Assembly: GCA_963771985.1 (NCBI GenBank)
Contig: CAVYVO010000010.1
Span: 248,001-312,000, forward strand
From: Trebonia sp963771985
GTDB taxonomy: Bacteria; Actinomycetota; Actinomycetes; Streptosporangiales; Streptosporangiaceae
Direction: 5' to 3'
DNA: 64,000 nucleotides
Below are positions 44,855 through 53,032 of the stretch, in pieces (the first letter of the stretch is position 1; every line of letters begins with the position of its first letter). The position numbers and the translations under genes were made by a program. Under the pieces are notes generated by a model. That model saw only the letters and a program-made list of their open reading frames with translations. It searched no databases and was not told the origin of the DNA.

Positions 44855-47151
44855 GTGACAAAGACACCGTTGAGGTAGCCGAAGCGGCGCCTGAGCTCGC
44901 CCAGCCCTACGCCGAGCTCGGCCTCACCGAAGATGAGTACCGGAAGATCCGGGACATTCTCGGCCGCCGGCCCACGGCCGCCGAGCTGGCGCTGTACTCG
45001 GTCATGTGGAGCGAGCACTGCTCCTATAAGTCCTCGAAGGTCCATCTGCGGAAGCTCGCGCCGAACGAACAGCAGTCGAAGACGCTGCTCGCGGGCATCG
45101 GCGCCAACGCGGGCGTGGTCGACATCGGCCAGGGCTACGCGGTGACGTTCAAGATCGAAAGCCACAACCACCCGTCGTTCGTCGAGCCGCACCAGGGCGC
45201 TGCCACCGGCGTCGGCGGCATCGTCCGGGACATCCTCGCGATGGGAGCGCGGCCCGTCGCGGTAATGGACGCCCTGCGCTTCGGCCCGGCCGACGCCCAC
45301 GACACCGCCCGGGTGCTGCCGGGGGTGGTCAGCGGCATCTCCTTCTACGGCAACTGCCTCGGCTTGCCGAACATCGGCGGCGAGCTTGCCTTCGACCCCT
45401 GCTATGCCGGGAACCCGCTGGTCAACGCCCTCTGCGTCGGCATCATGCGGCACGCTGACCTGCAGGCCGCGATCGCGAAAGGCGCGGGTAACAAGGTCGT
45501 CCTATTCGGTTCGCGCACCGGCCCGGACGGCGTCGGTGGCGCCTCGGTGCTGGCGAGCGCCACCTTCGGCGGCGACGGGGACGGGACGGCCAAGGCGAAG
45601 CGGCCCAGCGTCCAGGTCGGCGACCCGTTCATGGAGAAGCTCCTCGTCGAGTGCTGCCTTGAGCTGTACGCGGGCGGGCTGATCGAGGGCATCCAGGACC
45701 TCGGCGCGGCCGGCGTCGCCTGCGCGACCACGGAGCTGTCCGCCGGCGGCGACTCTGCTAACCCGGGGGGGTCTGGGGGGGTCGCCCCCCCGGGGGAACT
45801 AGGCATGCATGTGAACATGGACGACATCCCGCTCCGGGATCCGAACCTCACGCCGGCCGAGATCCTGATGAGCGAGTCGCAGGAGCGCATGATGGCGGTC
45901 GTCGCGCCCGCCAACGTCGGAGCGTTCCTCGAGGTCTGCCGGAAGTGGGACGTCGAGGCCACCGTGATCGGCGAGGTGACCGGCGACGGCACGCTCACGA
46001 TGACCTGGCGCGGCGGCACGGTCGTCCGGATCCCGCCGCGGACCGCCGCCGACGGGCCGGTCTACCAGCGGCCGATGGTCCGGCCCGCCGACCTGGACGG
46101 GCTCCAGGCGGCGACGCCGGACGTCCTCGACCGCCCGAAAGACGGCCCAGCGCTCCGTGACACCCTGCTCACCCTGCTCGGCTCGGCCTGCCTGGCCGAC
46201 AAGAGCTGGGTGACCGCCCAGTACGACCGCTACGTCCGCGGCAACACCGTGCTCGCGATGCCGGACGACGGCGGGCTGCTCCGGGTCGACGAGCGGACCC
46301 AGCTGGGCATCGCGCTCGCCACCGACGGCAACGGCCGGTACTGCCGCCTCGACCCGTACCTGGGCACCCAGCTCGCGCTCAGCGAGGCCTACCGCAACGT
46401 GGCCATGACCGGGGCCCGGCCGCTGGCCGTCACCAACTGCCTGAACTTCGGCTCCCCCGAGGACCCCGCGGTCATGTGGCAGCTCGCCGAGGCGGTCCGC
46501 GGTCTCGCTGACGGGTGCGCGGCGCTCGGCATCCCCGTGACCGGCGGCAACGTCAGCCTGTACAACCAGACCGGCAACAACGCCATCCACCCCACCCCGG
46601 TAATCGGCGTCCTAGGCGTCCACGACGACGTCCGCCAGCGCCTCGCCGCCGGCTTTACCGCCGACGGCGCGCGGATCGTGCTGCTCGGAAGCACGCGGGA
46701 GGAGTTCGGGGGGTCCGCGTGGGCTGATGTCGTCCACAAGCATCTGGGCGGTCATCCGCCAGCGCCCGACCTTGATTCGGAACGGAAGCTGGCGGCTCTC
46801 ATCGCCGATGCCGCTTCCGAAGAGGTGCTGGCCAGCGCCCACGATCTCTCCGAGGGCGGTCTAGCCATCGCCCTGGCCGAATCATGCCTCCGCGGCGACC
46901 GCGGCTGCCGGGTGCGCCTCCCCGGCGATCCGTTCACGGACCTGTTCAGCGAGTCGGCGGCGCGCGCCGTGGTGTCCGTGCGACCGGGCAGCGAGGCGGA
47001 GTTCGCCGCGCTGTGCGCGGCGCACGACGTGCCCGCCACGGTGCTGGGCGTGACGGGCGGGGCTGCCCTGTCGGTAGACGGCAGCTTCGAGATCCCCCTG
47101 GACGAACTGTCCCGGGTCTGGACGGGCACGCTGCCCGCTCTGTTCGGCTGA
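44851..47151 (+). CDS. purL: FGAM synthetase large subunit PurL
   Basis: 766 aa from a TTG overlapping the purQ stop. Small-type PurL: WSEHCSYKSSK near 50-60, FKIESHNHPSFVEPHQGAATGVGGI with the catalytic His, and LMSESQERMM near 342. It uses ATP and ammonia to convert FGAR to FGAM. Unusual: after TTELSAGGDSAN there is an insert with the sequence PGGSGGVAPPGEL before GMHVNMDDIPLRD, coded by the G-rich repeat at 45762-45796. Family members normally go directly into the G-M-H-V strand, so this is an in-frame insertion in a conserved enzyme. Confidence 0.96.
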   Translation: MSDKDTVEVAEAAPELAQPYAELGLTEDEYRKIRDILGRRPTAAELALYSVMWSEHCSYKSSKVHLRKLAPNEQQSKTLLAGIGANAGVVDIGQGYAVTFKIESHNHPSFVEPHQGAATGVGGIVRDILAMGARPVAVMDALRFGPADAHDTARVLPGVVSGISFYGNCLGLPNIGGELAFDPCYAGNPLVNALCVGIMRHADLQAAIAKGAGNKVVLFGSRTGPDGVGGASVLASATFGGDGDGTAKAKRPSVQVGDPFMEKLLVECCLELYAGGLIEGIQDLGAAGVACATTELSAGGDSANPGGSGGVAPPGELGMHVNMDDIPLRDPNLTPAEILMSESQERMMAVVAPANVGAFLEVCRKWDVEATVIGEVTGDGTLTMTWRGGTVVRIPPRTAADGPVYQRPMVRPADLDGLQAATPDVLDRPKDGPALRDTLLTLLGSACLADKSWVTAQYDRYVRGNTVLAMPDDGGLLRVDERTQLGIALATDGNGRYCRLDPYLGTQLALSEAYRNVAMTGARPLAVTNCLNFGSPEDPAVMWQLAEAVRGLADGCAALGIPVTGGNVSLYNQTGNNAIHPTPVIGVLGVHDDVRQRLAAGFTADGARIVLLGSTREEFGGSAWADVVHKHLGGHPPAPDLDSERKLAALIADAASEEVLASAHDLSEGGLAIALAESCLRGDRGCRVRLPGDPFTDLFSESAARAVVSVRPGSEAEFAALCAAHDVPATVLGVTGGAALSVDGSFEIPLDELSRVWTGTLPALFG
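45762..45796. repeat. G-rich dispersed repeat, copy 4, inside purL
   Basis: CCCGGGGGGGTCTGGGGGGG followed by TCGCCCCCCCGGGGG lies in frame within purL and codes for about 12 extra residues (PGGSGGVAPPGE). The pattern is that of the intergenic copies at 3063 and 7474 and the coding copy at 56418. Confidence 0.75.
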
Positions 47152-47159
47152 GCGGCGCC

Positions 47160-47525
47160 ATGCCGCCGCGCGCGCCTGATCCGGACGGCCCTGCCCGCGT
47201 CGCCGAGGTGAGCGCCGCGGTCGACCGGGGGGAGGATCCGCCGCGGGCGGCCCTGCGGTCCGCTGCCCGTTACCTACTGCATGTGCTGGAAAGAGACGCC
47301 CCCGGCCGTTCAGTGGAAATGCGGGTAGTACCGGTCGCGGCGGTGCAGTGTGTCGCCGGCCCCCGCCACACGCGAGGGACCCCGCCGAACGTCATAGAGA
47401 CGGATCCGCTTACCTGGTTCCGGCTCGCGACCGGGCGGCTCGGCTGGGCGGAGGCGGTCGAGTCCGGGGCGGTCAAGGCGAGCGGCGCGCGGGCTGATCT
47501 GTCTCCGTATCTTCCTGTGGCCTGA
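47160..47525 (+). CDS. SCP-like (sterol carrier family) protein
   Basis: 121 aa from the ATG at 47160, 8 bp after purL. It contains AALRSAARYLLHVLERDAPGRSVEMRVVPVAAVQC and PPNVIETDPLTWFRLATGRLGWAEAVESGAVKASGARADLSPYLPV; the latter is the sterol-carrier fold core of the short actinobacterial proteins that lie between purL and purF. The biochemical role is not known; a lipid-binding role is assumed only from the fold. It is in the purQ-purL-purF transcription unit. Confidence 0.82.
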   Translation: MPPRAPDPDGPARVAEVSAAVDRGEDPPRAALRSAARYLLHVLERDAPGRSVEMRVVPVAAVQCVAGPRHTRGTPPNVIETDPLTWFRLATGRLGWAEAVESGAVKASGARADLSPYLPVA

Positions 47526-47542
47526 GCAAATAGACTGAGGCA

Positions 47543-49006
47543 GTGGCTAAGCCAGACGGGCGTCTTACGCACGAGCTCGATTCGCTAGACCGCCCGCCGC
47601 GGGACGCCTGTGGTGTCTTTGGTGTCTGGTCACCCGGCGAAGACGTCGCCAAGCTCGCCTACTACGGGCTCTACGCGCTGCAGCATCGCGGCCAGGAGTC
47701 GGCCGGGATCGCTGTCAGCGACGGCAGGCGGATCGTCGTCCACAAGGAGATGGGCCTGGTGGCCCAGGTGTTCGACGAGCCATCGCTGACCGCCCTGCGC
47801 GGCGACATCGCGGTGGCGCACTGCCGGTACTCCACCACTGGCGCGTCCGTGTGGGCGAACGCGCAGCCGACCTTCAGGTCCACGCCCACGGCGAGCCTCG
47901 CGCTCGGGCATAACGGCAACCTGACCAACACCCGTGAGCTCGCCGCGATGCTGCCCGCGGACACTGGCTACGGCACCATGCCGGCGACGTCAGACACCGA
48001 CGTGCTGACCGAGCTGTTCGTCCGCGGACCGTTGGGGCCTGACGGCGTAGCGGACGCCGCGGCACGCATACTTCCGCTGGTCAAGGGCGCTTACTCGCTG
48101 GTGTTCATGGACGAGAACACGCTGTACGCGGCGCGTGACCCGCAGGGTTTCCGGCCGCTCGTGCTCGGCCGGCTGGCCACCGGGTGGGTGGTGGCCAGCG
48201 AGACGGCCGCGCTGGACATCGTGGGCGCGACCTTCGTGCGCGAAGTCCGCCCCGGCGAGCTGATCGCGCTGGACGAGCGGGGCGTGCGGTCGCGGATATT
48301 CGCGCCCGCGGCGCCCAAGGTGTGCCTGTTCGAGTACGTCTACCTGGCCCGGCCGGACACCGCGATCGGGGGACGCGGGCTGCACGCGACCCGGGTGGAG
48401 ATCGGCCGGACCCTCGCGCTGGAGCACCCGGCCGCCGCGGATCTGGTGATCCCGGTCCCCGAGTCGGGGACGCCGGCCGCGATCGGGTACGCGGAGGCCA
48501 GCGGGATCCCGTACGGGCAGGGCCTGGTGAAGAACTCCTACGTCGGCCGGACCTTCATCCAGCCGAGTCAGACCATCCGCAAGCTGGGGATCCGGCTGAA
48601 GCTGAACCCGCTGCGCGACGTGATCGCGGGCAAGCGGATCGTGGTCGTCGACGACTCGATCGTCCGGGGGAACACCCAGCAGGCCATTGTGTCCATGCTG
48701 CGCGAGGCGGGCGCGCTCGAGGTGCACGTGCGGATCGCCTCGCCACCGGTGAAATGGCCGTGCTTCTACGGCATCGACTTCGCCACGCGCGAGGAACTCA
48801 TCGCCGGACACTGCTCGGTCGCGGAGATCCGCGCCTCGATCGGCGCGGATTCGCTCGGCTACGTGTCGCTGGACGGGCTCGTCGCGGCCACGGAACAGCC
48901 GGCCGGGTCGCTGTGCCGCGCCTGCTTCGACGGGCACTATCCCGTCGCGGTCCCGGAAAGCGAGCGCGGCAAAGACGTACTGGAACCGGTGCCGGTGCGC
49001 GGTTAA
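47543..49006 (+). CDS. purF: Amidophosphoribosyltransferase
   Basis: 487 aa from a GTG. A short propeptide precedes RDACGVFGVWSPG, in which the Cys becomes the N-terminal nucleophile after processing. HRGQESAG and VAHCRYSTTG follow in the glutaminase domain, then the PRPP loop VVVDDSIVRGNTQ near 365. Cys residues of an Fe-S type cluster (CFYGIDF, CRACFDG) are present in the second half. It catalyses the first committed step of purine synthesis. purM, the usual next gene, is absent; the neighbour is DUF3073 on the other strand. Confidence 0.96.
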   Translation: MAKPDGRLTHELDSLDRPPRDACGVFGVWSPGEDVAKLAYYGLYALQHRGQESAGIAVSDGRRIVVHKEMGLVAQVFDEPSLTALRGDIAVAHCRYSTTGASVWANAQPTFRSTPTASLALGHNGNLTNTRELAAMLPADTGYGTMPATSDTDVLTELFVRGPLGPDGVADAAARILPLVKGAYSLVFMDENTLYAARDPQGFRPLVLGRLATGWVVASETAALDIVGATFVREVRPGELIALDERGVRSRIFAPAAPKVCLFEYVYLARPDTAIGGRGLHATRVEIGRTLALEHPAAADLVIPVPESGTPAAIGYAEASGIPYGQGLVKNSYVGRTFIQPSQTIRKLGIRLKLNPLRDVIAGKRIVVVDDSIVRGNTQQAIVSMLREAGALEVHVRIASPPVKWPCFYGIDFATREELIAGHCSVAEIRASIGADSLGYVSLDGLVAATEQPAGSLCRACFDGHYPVAVPESERGKDVLEPVPVRG

Positions 49007-49058
49007 GCGCACCGGCTACCTAACGCCTACCTACGCGTGGCTGCGGCTGCCGGCTGAC

Positions 49059-49295
49059 CTAGGACTGCGACCAGTCGTCCTCGTCCTCGTCCTCGTCGTC
49101 ATCCTCGTCGCCGACGTCCTCGTCGGCAGCATCCTCGTCGTCATACGCAGCGTACGGGTCGTCGTGGTCCCCGCGTCGCTGGTCCGTCCCGACGCCCAGC
49201 TCCGCACGCAGCCGGTCAAGGTCCGTCCCGCCGCTGTTGTACTTGAGCTGGCGAGCAACCTTTACCTGCTTGGCCTTGGCTCGGCCGCGCCCCAT
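49059..49295 (-). CDS. DUF3073 family protein
   Basis: 78 aa from the ATG at 49295, preceded by GAGGGGG; the longer open frame to 49526 is not family-like. MGRGRAKAKQVKVARQLKYN is the DUF3073 signature; the second half is almost entirely Asp/Glu (ADEDVGDEDDDEDEDEDD). It is small and cytoplasmic, with a basic head and acidic tail. Conserved in actinobacteria next to purF-purM but of unknown function. Confidence 0.88.
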   Translation of the reverse strand: MGRGRAKAKQVKVARQLKYNSGGTDLDRLRAELGVGTDQRRGDHDDPYAAYDDEDAADEDVGDEDDDEDEDEDDWSQS

Positions 49296-49893
49296 TGGCT
49301 CGACCCCCTCGAAACGTCCGGAGCCGTCCGGCCCCACGATGCTGATGTCGCTGACTTCCTGTCTGTACACAGAGCCCGCCGTCCGGCCTGCTCTGTGACA
49401 CACACAGAATCGCCGTCGATCCCCCGCGGGGAACTCGGCGCTCGCCAGCTTCCGTACAGATATAACCGTACCCGGTTTGCGGCCCTGATGACTACGCCGA
49501 TCCGCTGTCACGGCGTACTCACGCAACGCACTCCCCCGAAATTGGTGATGTTGACTCCGGGGACAGGTCGCATGATCGTGGTCAAGAAGGGCAGGTGTGT
49601 GGTTATATCACGATTCGACCATGATAGATTACCGTCAGTGTCTTGGGGGCTACAGCTTTTGCGATCGCGTTCTCCGCCAGGGAGGGCGGTCTTGGGCTGC
49701 GCGGGGGCGTGATGCGTCGGGGCAGTATTTCCGAAACTTCGCACCTGGTGGTCGACTTGTTACCGCTGGTGATGGCAATATGGTCTCTGTAGGCCATATG
49801 AGGACATCAACGACAAGCTCCCTGTGGAGCACCAAGGCCAGACAACAACAACACGAGGATCGCTACACCGGTCCAGGAGGAGAGGCCGCACCA
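49296..49893. other. Long intergenic region between DUF3073 and bldC
   Basis: 598 bp with divergent promoters. No convincing gene; the open frame running into bldC has no family-like sequence before its ATG. A stretch of lower GC at 49595-49640 (TATATCACGATT...GATAGATTACC) could hold promoter elements for bldC, which would give a leader of about 250 nt. No known riboswitch is recognised. Confidence 0.45.
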
Positions 49894-50097
49894 ATGTCCG
49901 CACGTACTCCAGAGGCTGAGCCACTGTTGACGCCTGCTGAGGTCGCCACTATGTTCCGTGTCGACCCGAAGACCGTCACGCGCTGGGCGAAGGCCGGCAA
50001 GCTGACATCTATCCGCACGCTGGGGGGGCACCGGCGCTACCGGGAGACTGAGGTCCGTGCACTGCTCGCGGGAATCCCGCAGCAGCGTTCCGAGTAG
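49894..50097 (+). CDS. bldC: Developmental regulator BldC (MerR-like)
   Basis: 67 aa from an ATG with a strong AGGAGGAGAGG ribosome site. LLTPAEVATMFRVDPKTVTRWAKAGKLTSIRTLGGHRRYRETEV is the one-domain MerR-like DNA-binding protein BldC, almost the size of the 68-aa Streptomyces protein. BldC binds direct repeats cooperatively and delays the switch to aerial growth and sporulation. Its presence supports a morphologically complex actinomycete, though homologues occur in many simpler actinobacteria. It stands alone. Confidence 0.94.
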   Translation: MSARTPEAEPLLTPAEVATMFRVDPKTVTRWAKAGKLTSIRTLGGHRRYRETEVRALLAGIPQQRSE

Positions 50098-50536
50098 CAC
50101 CCGTCGCGAGAGCGTGGCAGGAATAGCGCATATGTTCGCAACATGCCTGTCTCATGCTCACGATGGAGCTCGCCTGGTGGATTGGGGGGTCGGTCCCGGT
50201 AGGCGAGGGCGGTTCGCGCAGGCGCTCTTAACGTCCGCGTACGCGGCGCTCGTCGCACTGGGACCGGTCCGGATCGTATCCGGGCAACGACACTTTCAGG
50301 GGGATGACGCTGGTGCCCGTGCACCAGCCGTCCATAACACCAACTTTCACGCCGAAGCCGCTGATCGCCGCGGTGCCGGCGGACTCGACGCGCGTCGACC
50401 CGGGAGCCGATCGCTCCTGACGGGCCCGCTTTATCGCGAAGCGGTCATGCGCTTCCCAGCCTCGCCCCAGCTTCTTACCAGGAACCGGTGCCAGACTGAC
50501 GGCAAGGGGTCGGAGAGATAGGCCCCTGCCACGAGC
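50098..50536. other. Region after bldC without a clear gene
   Basis: About 440 bp. A 38-codon frame at 50304-50420 (starting MTLVPVHQPSITPTF) has a GGGGG directly against its ATG, too close for a ribosome site, and no known relatives. It is noted only as a possibility. Confidence 0.35.
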
Positions 50537-50577
50537 GTCTGGGCTCGGGACGGCCAGGCCCCGGCCCGAGCCCAGAC
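50537..50577. terminator. Strong hairpin at the mscL 3' end
   Basis: GTCTGGGCTCGGG (50537-50549) pairs perfectly with CCCGAGCCCAGAC (50565-50577) around a 15-base loop. It lies 17 bp beyond the mscL stop on the mscL strand. No T-run follows on either strand, as is common for actinomycete terminators. Confidence 0.75.
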
Positions 50578-50594
50578 TCGTACCGGCGGCTGAT

Positions 50595-51017
50595 CTACGG
50601 CTGGTTACGGGCGGACCGGGCGACCGGCGACACCTCGGACGTGCAGTACATGCAGCGCCTCGCCGCGATGGGGATCGAGCTCAGGCACTCCGGGCAGTCG
50701 CGCGTGGTGGCTGCCTTGGCCCTGGTCACCCGCTCCAGGAGGGCGCCCATCGGCTTCACGACCAGGAAGTAGACCACCGCCGCGACGATCAGGAACGAGA
50801 TCAGGGCGTTGAAGAACGCGCCGTAGCTGAACGTGCTGTGGTTGATCGTGAAGGTAAGCGCGCCGAAGTCCGGCTTCCCGCCGATCGCCGCGATGAGCGG
50901 CGTGATGAAGTCGGCGACCACCGCCGTCACTACGGCGGTGAATGCGGTGCCTATGACGACCGCTACCGCGAGCTCGACGAGGTTGCCCCGGGTGATGAAA
51001 TCCCTGAAACCCTTCAC
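50595..51017 (-). CDS. mscL: Large-conductance mechanosensitive channel with C-terminal zinc-ribbon-like motif
   Basis: 140 aa. MscL core: GFRDFITRGNLVELAVAVVIGTAFTAVV at the start (TM1 with the gating Gly-rich face), DFITPLIAAIGG, and TM2 at 72-92 (FFNALISFLIVAAVVYFLVV). The extra C-terminus has CPECLSSIPIAARRCMYC, a CxxC-N11-CxxC zinc-ribbon pattern not found in E. coli MscL but seen in some actinobacterial and other MscL proteins. The channel opens under hypo-osmotic stress. Single gene. Confidence 0.94.
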   Translation of the reverse strand: MKGFRDFITRGNLVELAVAVVIGTAFTAVVTAVVADFITPLIAAIGGKPDFGALTFTINHSTFSYGAFFNALISFLIVAAVVYFLVVKPMGALLERVTRAKAATTRDCPECLSSIPIAARRCMYCTSEVSPVARSARNQP

Positions 51018-51571
51018 GTGATCCCATTCTGTTCAGCGTTGTCTGGTGTGAGTTCATTCGGTTTTGCCCGGGAATCATAGCCTTTACGCGATCCCTGCGG
51101 GCCCCAGTCCTGCACCAGCACTGGCGGGTCCCCCGCATCCCGGCGACCCGCTCCGCCCGCTCCGCCCGCTCCGCCCGCGACCCCGCAGCCTCCCGGCTGC
51201 CCAGCCCCCGGCTCCCCGCCCGCAGCCCCAGCCGGGCCCCCAAGCCCGCTCTTCCGGGGCCGATTGCGCAATCGACCACAATAGAGCGGGTCGATTGCGC
51301 AATCGGCATGCTCGAGAATTCCGTTGGCCTGCCGCGTTCCGGTTTGCTAATTGCTATTTCGTAGATGTTATGGCCAGCGCTGCCTGGCGTCTGGGGCAGG
51401 CCTTTCTGGCGGCCGGCGGCCCGCGAAGCTTACGGCCTCCTTAAGCAGTCGGCGGCGGACGGGGATAATTGGCGCGCATTCAGTAGAGTCACGTCCGGCA
51501 ACCAGGAGCCATGGCGAGCGGGTCCATCCCGCTTCCCGCTCGCCAGGCCCTACCACCGAAAGGACACCAGC
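51018..51571. other. Repeat-containing region between mscL and the HAF-repeat lipoprotein gene
   Basis: About 550 bp without a gene. It holds three tandem copies of GCTCCGCCC at 51151-51177 and the perfect 19-bp inverted repeat at 51259-51307. The lipoprotein promoter should lie in the last 200 bp. Confidence 0.5.
51259..51307. repeat. Inverted repeat element, copy B (perfect arms)
   Basis: A 19-bp arm (51259-51277, core CGATTGCGCAATCG) pairs perfectly with 51289-51307 around loop ACAATAGAGCG. The loop differs from copy A (29878-29924) at one base, and the arms differ at two. In both copies the two inner palindromes are exactly 31 bp apart. Confidence 0.82.
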
Positions 51572-52645
51572 ATGAAGCTCGCGGACCCCCGAACGCCGCG
51601 GCGGCTCTCCGTGCGGAGGCGATCGCGCTTCGGTGCGACCACGCTCGTCTCGGGGGCGCTGGTCGCGGCCGCGGCTCTCGCAGCGACCGGCTGCTCGGCC
51701 GGCAGCAACGGTGCCGACTCCCTGGCGCTGGCCGGAGCTGAAAGCGCTACCACGCAGATGAGCAGCAGCGCGGTCGGCAGCTACCAGGTCATCACACTTA
51801 ACGATGGACGGGACCTGACCTTCAACCAGTTGCTCGGCATTAACAACGAAGGCGTAATCGCCGGGTATTTCGGCTCCGGCGCCGCGGGGCACCCGAACAA
51901 GGGCTACCTGCTGCGCCCGCCATTCGCCCAGCGTGACTTCGGTAATGAGAACTTCCCGGGGGCGCGGCAGACCCAGGTGACCGGGCTCAATGATCACGGG
52001 GTCACGGTTGGCTTTTGGTCGACGCAGAACACCGCGAGCATGACCAACAACAATTTCGGCTTCTACGCGGTCGGCGGAAGATTCTTCGCCGTCAATTTCC
52101 CCACCAGCGACAACGCGAAGCCGCCGGTTAACCAGCTGCTCGGCGTCAACAACAATGGGGTCGCGGTCGGCTTCTACACCAATGGCGCGGGCAGCAACCG
52201 CGGGTACGAGTTCAACATCCGGACGCACCGCTTCACCCGGGTGGTCGTGCCCGGGGCCCCGGGCGGTACGGCCGGGCCAAGCCTCACCGCCGCGGCGATC
52301 AACAACCGCGGGGATGTCGCGGGCTTCTACAACAAGACCGCCTCGCAGGTGGACGCCTTCCTCAAGCTCAGCTCCGGCCGGTTCACCACGCTGGCCTTCC
52401 CTGGTGCCGCGATGACCCAGGCCTTCGGCGTCAACGACTCCGATGAGGTTGTCGGCACCTACACCACCGGTACCGGCAACGCCGCCGTTACGCACGGGTT
52501 CATCTGGAGCGGCGGCCGCTTCGAGAGCGTGAACATCGGGGGCGCTAGCTCCACGACCATCAACGGCGTCAACGACGAGGGCGACCTGGTCGGCTTCTAC
52601 ACCGACGCCAAGGGCAATACGGACGGCCTCCTGGCCCTGCCGTAG
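51572..52645 (+). CDS. Lipoprotein with HAF-type repeats
   Basis: 357 aa from the ATG at 51572 (ribosome site GAAAGGA). An Arg-rich start RRLSVRRRSRFG and a hydrophobic segment lead to the lipobox LAATGC with Cys41, so a Sec or Tat lipoprotein is likely. The mature part has six repeats with the pattern h-N-x-x-G-x-h-x-G-F/Y-Y/W: GINNEGVIAGYF, GLNDHGVTVGFW, GVNNNGVAVGFY, AINNRGDVAGFY, GVNDSDEVVGTY, GVNDEGDLVGFY. Such HAF repeats are expected to form a beta-propeller. The ligand is unknown. A strong terminator follows the gene. Confidence 0.85.
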   Translation: MKLADPRTPRRLSVRRRSRFGATTLVSGALVAAAALAATGCSAGSNGADSLALAGAESATTQMSSSAVGSYQVITLNDGRDLTFNQLLGINNEGVIAGYFGSGAAGHPNKGYLLRPPFAQRDFGNENFPGARQTQVTGLNDHGVTVGFWSTQNTASMTNNNFGFYAVGGRFFAVNFPTSDNAKPPVNQLLGVNNNGVAVGFYTNGAGSNRGYEFNIRTHRFTRVVVPGAPGGTAGPSLTAAAINNRGDVAGFYNKTASQVDAFLKLSSGRFTTLAFPGAAMTQAFGVNDSDEVVGTYTTGTGNAAVTHGFIWSGGRFESVNIGGASSTTINGVNDEGDLVGFYTDAKGNTDGLLALP

Positions 52646-52662
52646 CACTCAGTAAACCCATC

Positions 52663-52695
52663 GCGTGGGGCGGCCTGCCCGGGGCCGCCCCACGC
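52663..52695 (+). terminator. Rho-independent-like terminator after the HAF lipoprotein gene
   Basis: GCGTGGGGCGGCC (52663-52675) pairs perfectly with GGCCGCCCCACGC (52683-52695) around a 7-base loop, followed by TTTAC. It lies 17 bp after the stop codon. Confidence 0.88.
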
Positions 52696-53032
52696 TTTAC
52701 GCTGTGGCCTCTGTCACCTCGATGCCGCTTCGCTTCAGTTGATCGTGGTCTCCTGAGCCGCTCCTGGCCCGCGCGCACCACGGCCGTAACCGTCCGTAAT
52801 CGCCGATGACCGCAGCTAGGACCATGATCACGAAAACATTTTTCCCTATGTAAATAATTCATCTCATAGCAGCGAAAACTCTTCGCGATCATGGCTGGAT
52901 GGTGCGGAAAGCCGCGGCGAGCCCGCCGAAACGGTTGCGTTCCGTAGCCACCTGACCCGAAATGTCCTCTATATCCGGATTCGCGCGACCTTGTGATCGC
53001 GGAACGACGGCCAAGGGGAAGACCGGTGAGCC
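52696..53032. other. Low-GC stretch before the methyltransferase gene
   Basis: About 335 bp without a gene. At 52820-52900 base composition drops sharply (AACATTTTTC, ATGTAAATAATTCATC) compared with the surrounding DNA. This may mark foreign DNA next to the orphan methyltransferase. Confidence 0.45.

Noticed and set aside
50304..50420. 38-codon small gene after bldC
   Set aside because: G-run directly against the ATG leaves no spacing for a ribosome site; no known relatives.
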